Source: Agelaius tricolor (Eukaryota; Chordata; Aves; Passeriformes; Icteridae). From it: a stretch of DNA of 64,000 bases. Position numbers and translations under genes: made by a program. Location: positions 81,384,881 through 81,448,880 of the forward strand of contig JALJCS010000001.1 of the NCBI GenBank assembly GCA_023055355.1. The letters run 5' to 3'. Positions 37,431 through 50,899 of the stretch are shown piece after piece; position 1 is the first letter of the stretch; each line of letters opens with the position of its first letter. The notes below the pieces were generated by a model that searched no databases, was not told the DNA's origin, and saw nothing but the letters and a program-made list of their open reading frames with translations.

Positions 37431-40384
37431 TTCAGTTCTATAATCTTGCAATGGCAAAAACTAAATCTAGTCTGGTATGTATCAGCAATAATTTGATAAT
37501 CCATCACTAGCACTGACATAAATATATTGTCATTATTTATTACTTATTGTGATTGCTTACTTCAAAACTTTTAGGACATTACTTGCTTCTCTGAAGATAT
37601 ATTTAGTTATTATATCAGATCACGTATTCACAGATAACAATCTGCATGTGGTTCAGAAAACAGATTAATTAAGGAGTTTCAATATGTTCTCATCAGTGAT
37701 GATCCTGCTTCAGCCTGGCACCCTGATTAAATCTTAAAGCACTTGATGAAGCATCCATTTGTGCTCCTGAAAAGTGGTTTTCTGTTCTTTTCCTCTGTAT
37801 AGAACAGCCTGTGCAAGTGAAGGGGCTTCTAGAACTGCTTGTATATATCTATACATCATACATATATGTACTAGATGTGTACTATACATTATCTCCCCAA
37901 AGAAACAGACTTAAGATCAATATATAGAAAATGGACTATGTTGCCTAATACAGTAACTCTGGTCTGGTTTTATTCCTCAAATTCTTTCAAATGTCTCTAT
38001 TGAGACATTAAGAACAGTAATATTGAGCAAAGTGCCTAACTGGGCTATACACCTTTCTCTAAGGAAGCTTTAGTTCTTAGCAAAATGAAACAATGAAATC
38101 TGCTCTGCATGAGAAACCACAGATATTAGCTTTTTTAAAAAGCAAAGAGTTTTTAAAGCAGGAAAATAACTGAAATTGTTGAAGCTGCTGCAGCTATTCT
38201 CATACTGAAATTAGGCATTTATTTAAGTTTATCCTATTGAACACTATTATTCAGTTATATATTCAAAGAAACTGAAAGCAGAGATGAAAATATGTCCTTT
38301 ACATTGCTAAATATAAGAAAAGAACTGAGTGCCTACTCCTTAACAGATGTTAATTGGCTGTTCTTTTCACAAGAGTTAAACTTGAGCAAATACCAAATTT
38401 CCAAATCCAGCTGAAAGGCAAAAGAAACAGAAATGTTATGACAGACATAGAAAACTGCTGTCCAGGCTGGTGGCCAGGCCACCTGAGACCAAACAGGAAC
38501 AGCTGGAAGCCAGCAAAAATCATTACTGCCTCAGTAGAGTCCCACTCATGTATTGCAGAAATGGAGAATGAATAGTACTGGAGGAATCAGTGAGATAAAA
38601 TTGAATTACTGGAGAAATCTCAGATAACTCTTGAAAATGGAGGAAAAGTTGAAAATATTATGTTTTTTTAAATGGTGCAAGTATAAAGAAAGCAATATCC
38701 TTTTCAGAAGCATTATAAATACCAGGAGCACTGAAATTACCAGTACAAATTGCTTCCAGCTGAGATTGCAGCCTCCCAGCCCTTTAATTTCTGAGTCGTG
38801 ACTATTCTAACAAGGTATGCAGTGAATTTAAATTGCACCTTGATGACAATATGTTGCCATCTCAGAAATATATTGATCCCTTAGATGAATTTTGTCATAA
38901 AAGCAAAATATTGGTATCTAGAATAATTTATGAGAATGGAATTGAAAGGGTTACATTTTAATGCTGATGTTACCATACTACTGATGCTACCAAGACTTTG
39001 ATCATAGGAATGTAGACTGAACATTTTTCATAACCCAGCAAAATGATTGTGCATTTAATGAAAGGAAATCTTTCCATTTTACTTTTAAAAATGCTGGAAT
39101 TAAAAATTGTTGCCCACTACTGATATAGATTGAGGTCAGTTAGACTCTACCTAACACCACTTTAAGACTGTATGGAGAGAGAGAATTAATTTCACTGAAT
39201 GCTGGGCATCCACACTTGCATTTAACACACACTCCTCTTCTAATGAAAGAAAAAGAGTTTGTACACTGTGTTTAGTACCTATTTTTATTTAGGTTGAATA
39301 CTTGTAGGAACATTTTTCTTTTTCTACTAATTTTCTGCTTACTTGCCTATCTCAGTCACAGATTCAGTGATATTGATGTGTTATCATGTGATAAATCTGC
39401 ATCCACTGGGTTTAGACAGGTGGCTCTTATGCTTATTGTACATTATAGATGCTTACATTTGGTGGGATAGATGCCACTACAGATGCCAAAATATTAGTGA
39501 AAAATTCAGCTTATTTAATATAATTCACATAATTCAATTATCAGTTAGCCTAGGGCACCCAAGCCAGTGTGTATTTCTTCCTCTGTTCAAGGACCTAAGC
39601 AGATGCATCTCAATTTGTCTCTTTGTATATTCTTTTTTATTTACCACATGTACATAATTTATTGTATTGGAAGAAAATGATGACAGCAGAGAAATACATT
39701 GTTGTCAGTCAAAGCCTCTTAATCTAAATGAAAGAGCTCTTGGCACTGTAGTCAATGGATGTAGGATTGTGGGAATAAGGTCAATCCTTTTTCACTTTTG
39801 TATTCTTGCTGAAATGTCCATTGTATTTCACAGAAAGTAAAAATGTACACTGTAAAGGCAGTGGATTGTCCCATGAAATGCAGCAATCCACAGCATGTTA
39901 ATGCAATTTTTTTCCTTTTCATATTGCCCCAAACTTCAAGAAAAAACATTGTTTTCAAAAAAATAATACTAACCATTCTCAGCAGTTTCTAAGTAATGGG
40001 CTCTCCTTACATTTCAGGCTTTTAATTCTGTTTTGTTTCTTCCATTGAGGAGATGGAAAAAACCCTAGATCAATTCAAACTCATTTTTCAAAAGCACTCA
40101 CTTCCCAAGCAGAAACAAATTACCACCATCTCTCTGAAATTTAATTGCTTTCGCTCCAGTAAAACACCCTTTCTGCACAGAGGAATGAAGAAAAAGAGAA
40201 ATGCTAGATGCACGAGTAAAGAATGAGTAGGTTTTAGTTGTTTTTTCCTTCTCCTAAATTAAGTTAGGGTTACTTGTCCATTAATATATAGGTACACATT
40301 GTGAAAAATTCGGCACTTCCCTTATTAAAATCAGGAGCTGAAATATCTGTTCATCTATTCAGCTCCAAAGGAAGGTGCTTCTGC
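37431..40384. other. Unique AT-rich sequence
   Basis: No repeat family or gene was recognised. The longest open frame, 104 codons (+) at 39343-39657, starts without a good context and has no recognisable domain. Confidence 0.55.
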
Positions 40385-40592
40385 AGGGAAAATAAAAAAA
40401 AGAGAAAATATAGAAAAAGAAGCAGAAAAAAGAGAAAGGGAGAGAGAAGAGAGGAGAGAGGGAGAGAGAGAAAAAGATGGAAAAGAAGCCAGGCAGAAAG
40501 CAAGAAAGTGAGAAACTGTGCCTGCATGAGAGAAAGTGAGAAGGAGGGCAAGAAGGAAAGCAGGAAGGCAAAGAACCAAGAAAGAAATAAGA
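40385..40592. repeat. Purine-rich (A/G) low-complexity tract
   Basis: About 200 bases of almost pure A and G on the plus strand, with GAGAGAG and GAAAG runs. It produces open frames of 66 to 147 codons on the minus strand that are serine-, leucine- and phenylalanine-rich and not real. Such tracts can form triplex DNA. Confidence 0.9.
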
Positions 40593-40819
40593 TCTAAGTT
40601 GCAATATTTCTGAAGCAGTGGGTCTAGCATGAAATAATGGGCCAACCAAGTGCAACATAAAGAAGTTCAAAGAAATAGGGTTTGGTAAGGTCAGAGTAAT
40701 GATTTTTTTTTTCATGTGAGATATTGTTCTTGAAAGTGAGGCTGAGCTATAGTAGGCAATGGTAGGAAAGGAAACATCTTGTTTACAAATGTCAGCCAGC
40801 AATTAGCATCATTTAAAGA

Positions 40820-41430
40820 GTGGAACCACAACGGCTGTTTTTTGTTAGCTTTGAAAACCCATCTCTTTCTTGTGGCCAAGTTTTAAGAGGCAAAGTAGAC
40901 AGCAAGACTCTGAAACCAGTTCATAAATAGTTGATTTCATATTTTAAAATCTTGCCTATAACTGTCACCCCCCTCGCGTGGATCACAGATGGTGAAGAAC
41001 TAATTTGTTACTGTTTGATAACGGCTTTTATGTATCAAAGCGCTTATTTACTACTCTGTGGGGGGAAATGACAGACTAAAAGCAATTATGTGTTTTTCTT
41101 TCAGTTTTTCTTTAACCACTATGCTCTTTGGCTTTTTTTTTTTTTCCACTCCCGACATGTTTCTTATTTGAAATATAGCATTGTGAATCTTTTACATATG
41201 TTGTTTCTCATTTAACCCTCTTTCTGGGTTTTCAAGAATGCATCTGGCCAGGCAGATCAACTGTAATCTTTCATGATTGTTTATAATGGCCCAGTGATAA
41301 GTAATAACACTCAGGGGTGTCTCCCGGTAACAGCGTATTACATTACAGTATTAAAAATGCAAATTGGGACTTTGCTTTTGAAGATTGTCAGGAAAATGTT
41401 TCAAGAAGGTAGAATAGCTATCAGGACGCC
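40820..41430. other. Possible conserved non-coding sequence
   Basis: This stretch looks less decayed than its surroundings. It holds CpGs (CCCTCGCGTGG at 40971, AAAGCGC at 41038, CTCCCGG at 41320) and an ATGCAAAT octamer at about 41357, a POU-factor-type site. No coding frame explains it. Conservation is a guess that only an alignment can settle. Confidence 0.25.
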
Positions 41431-41439
41431 TGTAAGTGG

Positions 41440-41525
41440 AATCACCCCCTCTCCCCCCACCATCTGGGGCCTCCTGCCTGCAGGTTTTCTGAAGGAGCCC
41501 CTCGCCCCCTCCTCCTTCCCCCAAA
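41440..41525. other. C-rich block with imperfect hairpin
   Basis: A C-rich patch contains GGGGCCTCC (41466) and GGAGCCCC (41495), which pair with one bulged base, enclosing the 8-base palindrome CCTGCAGG. No intrinsic function is suggested. Confidence 0.4.
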
Positions 41526-42994
41526 GTAAATAAATAAGTGAAGAGACTTTCCTCTGTACATGGTATTAAGTAACTGATGTTGGATCTCTGGCCCTGAAAA
41601 GTCATGAACTCCTGCATCTTTCCATTTTTTCTCTCTCACTGGTGATATGCAAACTGCTTACTAGGTGTTGCCATCAAGAACAATTTTGCTCTGGGTTGTG
41701 CCTTCTGGTGTTGCATGGCAGCAGGGCTGATGGGGATGAGGGAGTAGTTTGTGCACATATATTTATTTAAAATAAACAAAAAGGGTTCCAATTTGGTGAT
41801 GACCACAGCTGATTTGAGGGTGAGTTTCCTTAAAATGAAACAGTGGACCTGCTTGTGTGACTAAAGTTGAGGAAGTGCATGAACACCACAGTGAATTTTG
41901 TCATTAGTGTGGAATTGTTTGTACTGAATTAAGAGTTAAATTTAAAAGGGAAACAATTCCGTCATAGATAGGAATTTCAATATGGCAATGCAATATCATA
42001 ATAATGGTTATTGTCTATTGCTGCTGAAATCAGTAGGAATTTTCCCACTGACTTAAATGAAAGAAGGAATAAGTCACCATGGAAAAACCCATGGAAAGAT
42101 TACAAGCTTTTGTTTGTCTCATTACATCCTTTAAATTACCTCCTGGCTCTCTTCGCCTGTTTCACCCTCCTTTTCTTCTTCCATATTACAGTCACACTGG
42201 CATTAGGAGATGCCTGTTAATGTCAGTGGGACTGCTTGGGGAGCAATAAACTCAACATGGAGAGGGACAGAAAGTTTTTGCCAAATAAGAATATATAGAG
42301 CATGTACTTCCTTATTCTCTGAAGCCTGCCTTGTAGCCAAAGCTTAGACTATCAAGAAAAAAAAGAAGAAAAATCAAGGAAATGCAGAACAGAAAAGGAG
42401 AATAAAAGGACGATGGAATTTAGGAAGCGAGTTCAAAGCCTATCCTGTTTAAAGATGAAACATCATAATATATCCCTTATTACAACCAAAATATGGGAGT
42501 AGCACTTATTTCAATGCTTTAATACCAGAAAGCTTCAATAGAATCCATAAATCACTTCCACATGTTTTTGAATAAACCTCTGTCCTGCATTGTACAAATT
42601 GCTTTCTCAAGACACAGTCTGAGTAAGGTCAGCAATCCTTCCCTCCTCTTGTGTGACTTTCTCAGGGTGAAATTCACCCTTGGCAGTTGTCAAGAAAACG
42701 ACCTGTGTCACTGAACTCCTGCCTAAGCCAATTGATTTCCAGTGAGAGCTATATTTAGGTTAATCAGGTCCACTGTGTCGGGATGTGGCAATGAAATAGC
42801 TGAAGCATGCTCTATCAGGCCCCATTTGAAAATGCTGGCCCAAGTGTGCTTGTCATTCCTGCTGTATTTCAGACTCTCCATCATTTTGATAATTATACAG
42901 CTTGGAAACTTTTTTCTTTTTATAGTCTTTGAAACTATAATGAAGTCTTCGGTGCTGCCAAGCCAAACCATCCAAAAATCTTGAATCAGGCTTG
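41526..42994. other. Unique sequence
   Basis: No gene or named repeat was recognised. A 101-codon minus frame at 42723-43028 runs partly into the old repeat that follows and is not supported as coding. Confidence 0.5.
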
Positions 42995-43260
42995 AAATAA
43001 TCATGAGATTGGCCTGAAAATCATACAACTGAATGTACTTGGCTTCTTTTATTTGCCTTCTGGTTTTGAGTGTTTAGGGTGCAATGGGGTCACATTTGCA
43101 GGGTTTCCTCTGCCTCTGTGTGGGCCAGAAATGCAACCTTTTTATAAGACAACTGAAATTCCTTGGGTACTCACATGACTCCAGGAGCTGGGATTTAATG
43201 GGGGTGTGTGGGGGAAATCCACTGTGTTTGGGCTTGTGATAAAATTGGAAGTCTTGGCAT
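42995..43260. mobile_element. Old amniote-type interspersed repeat
   Basis: The text AATAATCATGAGATTGGCC, then TTTTATTTGCCTTCTGGTTT, GTTTAGGGTGCAATGGGGTC, CTCACATGACTCCAGGAGC and GATAAAATTGGAAGTCTTGG follows the order of a degraded repeat that I recall from turtles, crocodilians and birds. Family name and class (short DNA transposon or SINE) are uncertain. About 265 bases, heavily diverged. Confidence 0.55.
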
Positions 43261-46124
43261 TACAGAGCGTCTCACATTCAAAGTTTGTTTATAAGGGGAA
43301 TATAGTTATATGGAGAGAGAGAACAGAGTTTCCTTCTGTTCTCTTCTGACTTGAGAGAAATTCCTCCCAAAGGGTGAACTTCACTTCTCAGACCTAGCAT
43401 AAGGCCTATTCAGCATCTGAAGTGATGCATAGACCTGTCTGTGTCTCTCTTTGCTTAAATTTACTTCATGCTACACTAAAAGGAGCTACAGAAGTTATTG
43501 TAGCTCAGATAGTTTATTGTTCAAAATGAAAAAAAAATTCTTTTTAAAACTGCCTATTATCAAGGATTTGGAGGCAAAGTTCAAAACACTGGGGTACAGA
43601 ACTAAAGCCCTTGTGATAGAGGATGGAGGAGGCCCTTGAAGCAGGGAGGGAGCTGGGATGGAAGTACATGAGCTTTATAACATTTGGTATAATTCAAGAT
43701 AGGAATCCAATCTTAGGACAAGTATTTGTGCAGTAGAAGACATTTTTAGAGATGCAGGTAGGAGCATCACCTGGAAGTTTTGCATGTAGGACTAAGATAT
43801 CAAAGGTGGGATTCATTTACCTTATCCATCATCTGCACATGTGCTAGCTCTTTGTTAAGCAATGAAAATTATTAGATACTTCTGGAGTGCAGTTCATCTC
43901 ATCTTCACACAGATATCTAGAACAGATTGGATAAACTGTAAAATTCCATAAAAATGCCTTCTTATTTCCATTGCCTATGTAGGAAACTTAAATTGATGTT
44001 TTTTAAGAGGATTAGTTTTTATGTAGACTATTGGCAGTGTAGAAGTCAAAGTTAAGCATTTTTGTCTATGTTTTGCTTAAGAGTAATCTTAGCTGACACT
44101 TTTTGAGCAATTTGGGATACAGCTGTAAATATTCTTGGTGCAACAATATGTATGTATGTGGATGTGTGCATGCTCAGGGCGTTTGGGTATTTTTTCTTAT
44201 GTTAATGTCTAAATGGGGAGTTAGCAAGAGTAGAGAGTTTAGTACTGCTCCCGGAGAAGGCTGCATTTAACCAGACCAAACAATACGAAGAGGGAGATGA
44301 AGGTGTGGCTTGGAGCCATTTATACTACATAATAAATGTCTAGATAAGGCACAGTGGTCATACTCTGGGATCCTCAACTACAAAACAGTCGCAATGTCCT
44401 AACGTCTTGGACCAGTCTGTAGTGCTTTAAAACAGTTTCTCTAGTTTTGCTTTTCTTTTGTCTTCTTGCTTTTCTTTTGTGACACCTTTAAGTAATGCAC
44501 CATTAGTGCCTCTTAATCCCAGTTGTGTGTGCCTTAAAAATTGGCAGAATGTTTTCAGTCAAAAGGTATCACATTCAATTTAAGTACAGGATTTACACTG
44601 TGCCAAGCCAAGTACTCGTTGCCAGCAATTTGACATCCTGAACAAATAAGGTTTGAATTCCTGCTCTGAAACAGGAAAAGGATCATTTAGTCTGTTTGAA
44701 TATCATTTAGAGTAGGATAGCTTTATTTTTTTGATGCAGCAGTAGTGTCAAGTGTGGATTCTGACAGATTTATTGAATTGATGCTTGCACATTAAACATA
44801 AAGCTTTAGACACAGTTTAAATACATGTTCAATCTTTCTATGAAATTTAAGTTATGAAAATACCCTATGATAGGTAGATTATAAATGTAACATAAAATAA
44901 ATGACAACAAAACTTTCTCAGGGTATTTTATCCAGCACAACTATGACTGGGCTTAAGAACAAGGATGGGGGAGATCACACATGAAGGAATAGTTCAGCAG
45001 AAAGATGGTATTTATTCACCAGTTTTGTCATAGAAGTCAAACCTCATGTTCTCAGACCCTGACTTTCATCTTCCCTCTGTTGCAGCTATTGCCCATCTTT
45101 TGAGACATAGTGTTTAAGTCAGTAAAATTTCTTTGGTGCATTCATTTCTGCTGCAGACAGAATAAAATATTGACAGTTCTTACTGCTCTAAATAACCTTA
45201 ACCTGAGCATGTGTCTGTGGACAAATGGGGCAGGAGATAAACAGCGAAGTGACAGTATGTCCTTGTACCTGAAAGTAATGTAATTTTATTAATGAGAGAA
45301 TATGAGGTAATAAGAGCCGCCTCTTAAACGGGGACATCAACTTTAAGTAGGGAACCTCACCAACTGACCTTATTGTTTCTTTTCTGAGAGTTGGCTTAGT
45401 TACAGCTGCCTTGGGTAGCTCTGTCAGGAACTCCACCAGGAAGAGGTATATGGATGCTCTTAGTGTTCAACAACCAGGTGAGAAACCAAATAGAGGAATT
45501 AGGGGATGAGTGCAGGGGACAGCACAAGGCAAGTCAGGCTCCTCCCTAATGCTTTGCACCTTAGAACACCAGCTATGGGCTGACTGGTATGAGCACTCTT
45601 CCATGGTGCTACAAACCCAAATGTCCTGCTCACATGGCTGGAGGGTGAGGTGTTACCATCAGCAGTGTTGTGCAGCAAGGTGAAGTGATGAGACGGGAAT
45701 TCAGACAGACAGACGAATTTTGCTTATGTACATGGATACAAGACTGTGTCCCATCTGTTATGCCCCTGTCCACTCAGCAGTTTTAGGGGAAGGTTGTTTG
45801 ATTCACTCTGGGTGGTGCATGGGAAAAACAACAACCTTCTCAGGAGGTTCAAGCATTTACTTGCAAACTTTAGAACATTAAGGTAGAATAAAGCACTTGG
45901 GAAATTTTAAAACAACGTCCAGGCAAAGTAAGGCACTTAATGAACTTAAACTTGGCCAGCTTTAACTTATCCAGACACAACAAGGCGCTTTGTAAGGCAT
46001 TGACTGGAATTCTTTAGTCTGGGTTACAATATATGTTGAGAAGTAAAGAAGACTAGTACAATATATGTCGAGAAGAAAGAGAGTAATAAAGAGAAAGCAA
46101 GGATAAGAGTAGAAAGTTATTTAT
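43261..46124. other. Unique non-coding sequence
   Basis: From about 45420 to 46110 the sequence is somewhat GC-richer and could belong to an unrecognised old LTR. ACAATATATG with GAGAAG is repeated at 46026 and 46058, a 32-bp period. No gene was recognised. Confidence 0.45.
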
Positions 46125-46363
46125 GTTGGGGGAGGTTTAGGTTGAATATTAAAAAAAGGTTCTTTACCCAGGGGATGTTTGAGCACTGGAACAGGCTCCT
46201 CAGGGAAGTGGTCACAGCACCAGCCTGACAGAGCTCAAGAAGCATTTAGACAATACTCTTGGGTACCTGGTGTGACACTTGGGGTGGTCCAGTGCAGGGC
46301 CAGGAGCTGGACATGATGATCCTTGTGGGTCCCTTCCAATTCAGCATATTCTCTGATTCTGTG
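46125..46363 (+). mobile_element. CR1 LINE 3' end
   Basis: GAGGTTTAGGTTGAATATTA, GTTCTTTACCCAGGGG, GAGCACTGGAACAGGCTCC, CTCAGGGAAGTGGTCACAG, GACAGAGCTCAAGAAGCATT, CTTGTGGGTCCCTTCCAATT and the terminal TCTGATTCTGTG follow in CR1 order. It is well preserved and appears to be the same subfamily as the copies at 50900 and 53600, which share the GAGCTCAAGAAGCATTT and CTTGGG segments. Confidence 0.93.
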
Positions 46364-46899
46364 GTATTGCCACCCACTGATCCAGAAACAAGACTTGATT
46401 GCTGCAATTGTAATGTCCACTGATCAAAGTGATGGTCATATTCTTGATCTGTTGGGGATGAGGGGAAGCTCATGAAACATAAAGTTCAGTGGTTTAATAC
46501 ATGCTTAGGTTTATGTAGGAACACCCATCTACCTCCCCTGGTGGGGGGCATTTTACATTATAGGATGTAACACTGTGGATCAGGTGCAGTCCTTTAGTGG
46601 AAGGCTTCAGAAGTGAGTCTGAGGGCTCTTCAGGGGTCTGTGATGGTTTATGACCCCTTCTAAGACATGACAGCTGCTTCTCATGTCAGCATAGCTGAGC
46701 CTGTCTTGCCCCATCAGAAGGGATGAACACATTTGGGCCCATGTTTGAATGTCCCCATACCTCCCCTGGAGCGGTTGTCACACCTGAGCCGGTTGCACAG
46801 AGGAGGACATTGGCATGATAAAAAGCACTATCCCAGCACACAGGATCTGCTTCTTATTGGCCTCTTCCTGTACCTGGCTCAAAACCCAGGTTCTCGCTG

Positions 46900-46924
46900 G
46901 TAAGTAAGTAAGTAAGTAAGTAAG
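46900..46924. repeat. (GTAA)6 microsatellite
   Basis: Six uninterrupted GTAA units. Each GTAAGT overlap mimics a splice donor, so gene finders may place a false donor here. Confidence 0.95.
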
Positions 46925-49452
46925 TGTTGATTTTTTGTAGCCACCCTCTGGTGCTCACATGCCCTGCACCTGCACCACGATCCCGTTCACATCGTCAGCA
47001 AACACCGCTGCTTTTGCACATGGCTGATTGTCTGAGCCATTAATCATGAACATCAGTCTCTCACACCATCCTCTTCCTCCTACTATTAATTTAGGCTTCA
47101 AAATTGTTTACAGAAATCCTGATGAGGCATAGAAACATTTTCTAAACCTCATTTGGCAGATTTTGAACACTTTTCATTCATGGTCATGCTGTGTCATTGT
47201 TCAGAAAAAGAATTATAGCATTTTCTGTCTCATGGCTGCTGCAGCACAATCTTTATAAAGAGTTTTACCTTGTCATCACTTTTTACTGAACACTTGCAAA
47301 AATAGTAATAATAGTAGAATTAAGAAGAGCTCTAATGACCAGCCCTTCTGTCTGAGGCTCCTTGATTTATATTACTCCCTCCATGAGGCTGAGATTGCTT
47401 TGTGAGAACATTCACCTGTCTCTAGCTATGCATCCATTGAGGGGAATGCATGCTAATGGAAGTCAGTGTGGAAGACTTTGAAAGGCTCCAACAGGAAACA
47501 CTAATTTACTTTGAAGAAGGGCTACAAATTGTATTTGGGATTTAGGTGAAGATGCATCTGATTTCTTGTTAATTAAACTTATGATTAAGTCAAACTTAAT
47601 TTTATTAAAGACATGATCATGCAATAGAAATTGACAGTACACTAAGACAAAATCATTTAAATGTGCTCACATTTTTTAAAGAATCCCTAGAAAATTTCCT
47701 AACTTTTTTTAGCCTGAAAGCACCTAAGAACAAAATATGAAGCAGAAGTCATTAGATGTTTACTCTCAAAGATAACTGGAAATACCACCCTTATCACAAA
47801 CTCTATAACCCATGGTATATTAAGAAAAGAAATACTCATCTAGCCCTCAAATCTACCTATTTCGCATTGTACTTACAATGTTCTGGCTCTTTAGCAACAT
47901 GGATTTCTTTGCATTGAGACAAAATAAATGCAAGACAGTCCTTGTGAAAGCAAAAAAAAGTAATTTATTGCTTCTTATTTGTAATCAAACACAAAAATAT
48001 AAAAAAATCACACACACACACAAAAGAAACAAATGCACTTATTGTTGTTAATTTGACAAATAAGTGTTTCAGGATCTTTCTCTGGCTTTTCCTGCTATGG
48101 ATCTGCTGTACCATATGCTATTATTCAGGCTAGTGATGGTGGCATGAAGCTCATTTTCTGTCTACTAATCAGTGTAACTTTCTGAGCTTGTTCTGCACTA
48201 CAGATAAAAAATATCCCTTTCTCTGGGCTCTCCAGAAATTAAAGCTGATCTCAGATGTTGCCATTCTGCATTGCTGCTTGTTTATTTGTTCTGTCACCAG
48301 CACAACAAAGGAAAGGCAGCTTTAATTTGCTGTATGTTGTGTAATGCAAACATGAGTTACTGTATATCCCTTAACAGCCCATCATTAATTTCCCTTGCAT
48401 GCCGTTTCCAGGTTTCATATATTGCTGGCTGTTGTGATAGTATGTAAAGCATCAGCTGCTGTTTCACAGCTTGGATTTTAAGAGGTCCACAAGGAGATAT
48501 CAAAAGCTGAAATTCTAATATTGCCTCTAATGGAAGAACTATTACCCAAACAAGCAGGATGTAGATTTCTTTCCTAGCAGAATACTGCTATGGCATTCTC
48601 TCAGCATTCCGAATGGCTCTGCAGCATTCAGAACCCTGGCAATGTATGGTCTCCAGTTCAGACAAACAATTATTTTATACTTATTCTTTTGTCCAAGGGA
48701 AAAAAATAGTCTAACTAGTTTAGAAACAAATTTATTTGTGTAAATTCTTACAACGTGCTTATGACTTTAGTATATGGGTGTAGTACAAAAAACAAAGTTA
48801 TTGACACTGGACATTTGTGGCAAACAGAGATTAAGCCTGAAGCCAGAACAGTGAGAATCTGATTTGTATAGCGACCTAAAATCACTAAAATAAAGTTATA
48901 GATCAGGAGCAGTTTTTATACTAATTCTAATGTTCTTCATAAACACCAGAGCATCTTCATTAGTTGTCTTGGAGGCAATGTGACTCATTTGACTCAGATT
49001 CAAACCCTGATTTCTTTTCTGTAAATTCAAAAAATAATAAATAGTCCAAGTGAAATTTAGAGAACTGACATATAATGAGAGTTATTTATTCTCTATAAAT
49101 GTACTTTGTAAAGAAAGCTACAAGATGTTTCTTTTCCAAAAAAATACCAAAGGGAAGTGTTGAGAGAAGGAAACTATATTTTGTTTAAGCATGGAAGAAT
49201 CCCCATTCTTAAAAATAAGGAGATAGTGTATCATTATGATTTGATCGAAACAAAATCTCACTTGTTCTGTTTCTTGGTTGAAGATACAGCCTCTAGTTCT
49301 TGAAGGAATGCTTGGGATTTTTAATTCAATCATCACTGTTCCCATTCTGAGACAAACATAGAGATAGACACAAGACTGATGCTGTGAGACCCCTCAAGTA
49401 AACTTTGATTCTGTGTTTAGGCATTTGGTGCCTTTAAAGAAAAGACCACATG
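46925..49452. other. Unique non-coding sequence
   Basis: A short CpG cluster at 46975-47020 (ACGATCCCG, ATCGTC, ACCGCTG) stands out in otherwise CpG-poor DNA. A CA repeat of about 14 bases lies at 48009-48023. No gene was recognised. Confidence 0.5.
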
Positions 49453-49482
49453 GAACTTCATCTTGAAGTTAGGATTCAACTT

Positions 49483-49518
49483 CAATCTTAACCCCTACTA
49501 TCTTAGGGGTTAAGATTG
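49483..49518. repeat. Perfect 15-bp hairpin with 6-base loop
   Basis: The arm CAATCTTAACCCCTA (49483-49497) is followed by CTATCT and then its exact reverse complement (49504-49518). Just upstream TTGAAGTT (49463-49470) and AACTTCAA (49478-49485) form a second inverted repeat that overlaps the first arm. Together 49453-49518 is a dense foldback region. No terminator meaning applies in a vertebrate. It could be a short foldback element or a template-switch product. Confidence 0.85.
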
Positions 49519-50899
49519 CTTTTTAGTTTACCTATTTCTAAAAAATATGTGTTAAGAATCAGAGCTCATCCTTTAGGGGGAAAGTTATTTAACTGTCATC
49601 AACAACTGATTGCCAACAAGGTGGGTTAGCATCTTCTGTTTCAGAAGATAGATGACAAGTACAGTCCCATATAAAGCAGAAGGAAAGGAATCACAACAAA
49701 TGCCTAGAGGAAAGATTGCTATTGGAAAATCATAGGTGTAGGACAGTTTAAAAAGGCATTCTGTACAATCACTTTATAAATATTGCTCTTTTGTGCTAAC
49801 TTATTACCTCATCTGCTACTGTAGCTTGAATTTTCTTTAAATCTTTTTTACTTTGCTGAACCCAGTCTCAAAGTCTCTGTCTATTCTGGAACAGTGCAAC
49901 AGGAGTGTAATGGGCTTTTAATTTCATCATAATAAAACCTAGAGAAACTAAGGATCTTCACACTAAAATAAAGATCTTTCTCAGATAAGATATGTAGGTA
50001 GCTGATTTTCCTTGTCTATAACACAGAACTTCTCCTAGCATTTTCCCATAGAGGCCTTATTTGTAAAATGTGACTTTTCCCTTTGCTACAAAATGACTCA
50101 TTTTCAAAAAAGTCTGGAAGTTGAAAAGAAAAAAATCCAAGTTGCAAATTTAATGCAAAACTCTGGGTCTTTTTAGCTTTTAAACTTGATGCACAGGGGA
50201 ACGTATGTGAAGGGATAGAAATCTGGGTCACAGCATGAAATTCCTGTTTTTGTATTCATAAAAAACAAACTCTATATATCAAAGGAAGGAGGTGTGAAGT
50301 AGTAAAAAAGAAAAGGAGAAAAGCAGTCTAAAATATTCTCAGCTTTTGATATTTCTCAAAAACATACTGAGTTCTTTTAAGATGTTATATTATTTCCTCA
50401 GACCATTTTTGAGATAAAAAAATGTTACTTTCTCTGCTTATAACTGCTCTAAATTTCTCTTCTGGAGAATTAATGGAATATTTTCAGTTTTCTAATACTT
50501 TTTTCTATCAAAATATGATCCTAGGCTCTGTGGTCTTGAAAAATGCTCAGGTGGGTACCAATTTATATAGAAAAACAGGACACAGACACCAAATATCTCC
50601 TTCTCTACCCATATTTGGTCAAGAGTTGCAGAGATGATGGTATGCAAACAAATCCTTTTTGGAATCATAATATTACCCTGAGAATAAACCCTTGAGGTGT
50701 ACAGTGTCTCATGTACATCCCTGATGAGGGAAATCAGAGGTACACACCCCTTTTAAACAAACAGGTAGTATGTATGTCTCCTGCACTACAGACCAAATTG
50801 TGGACCAATTACATTGCAAGCTGAATCTCCAGAGTGGACTGATGGAATGAATTTAGTTTACAAGTTAATGATGACTACCAGGTTCAACATCACACTGAA
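49519..50899. other. Unique AT-rich sequence
   Basis: No gene or repeat family was recognised, and open frames are at most 71 codons. Confidence 0.6.

Noticed and set aside
40359..40802. Minus-strand open frame of 147 codons, the longest in the window
   Set aside because: It is the complement of an A/G-rich low-complexity tract, which lacks stop codons on the pyrimidine strand; the translation is almost all Ser, Phe, Leu and Pro.
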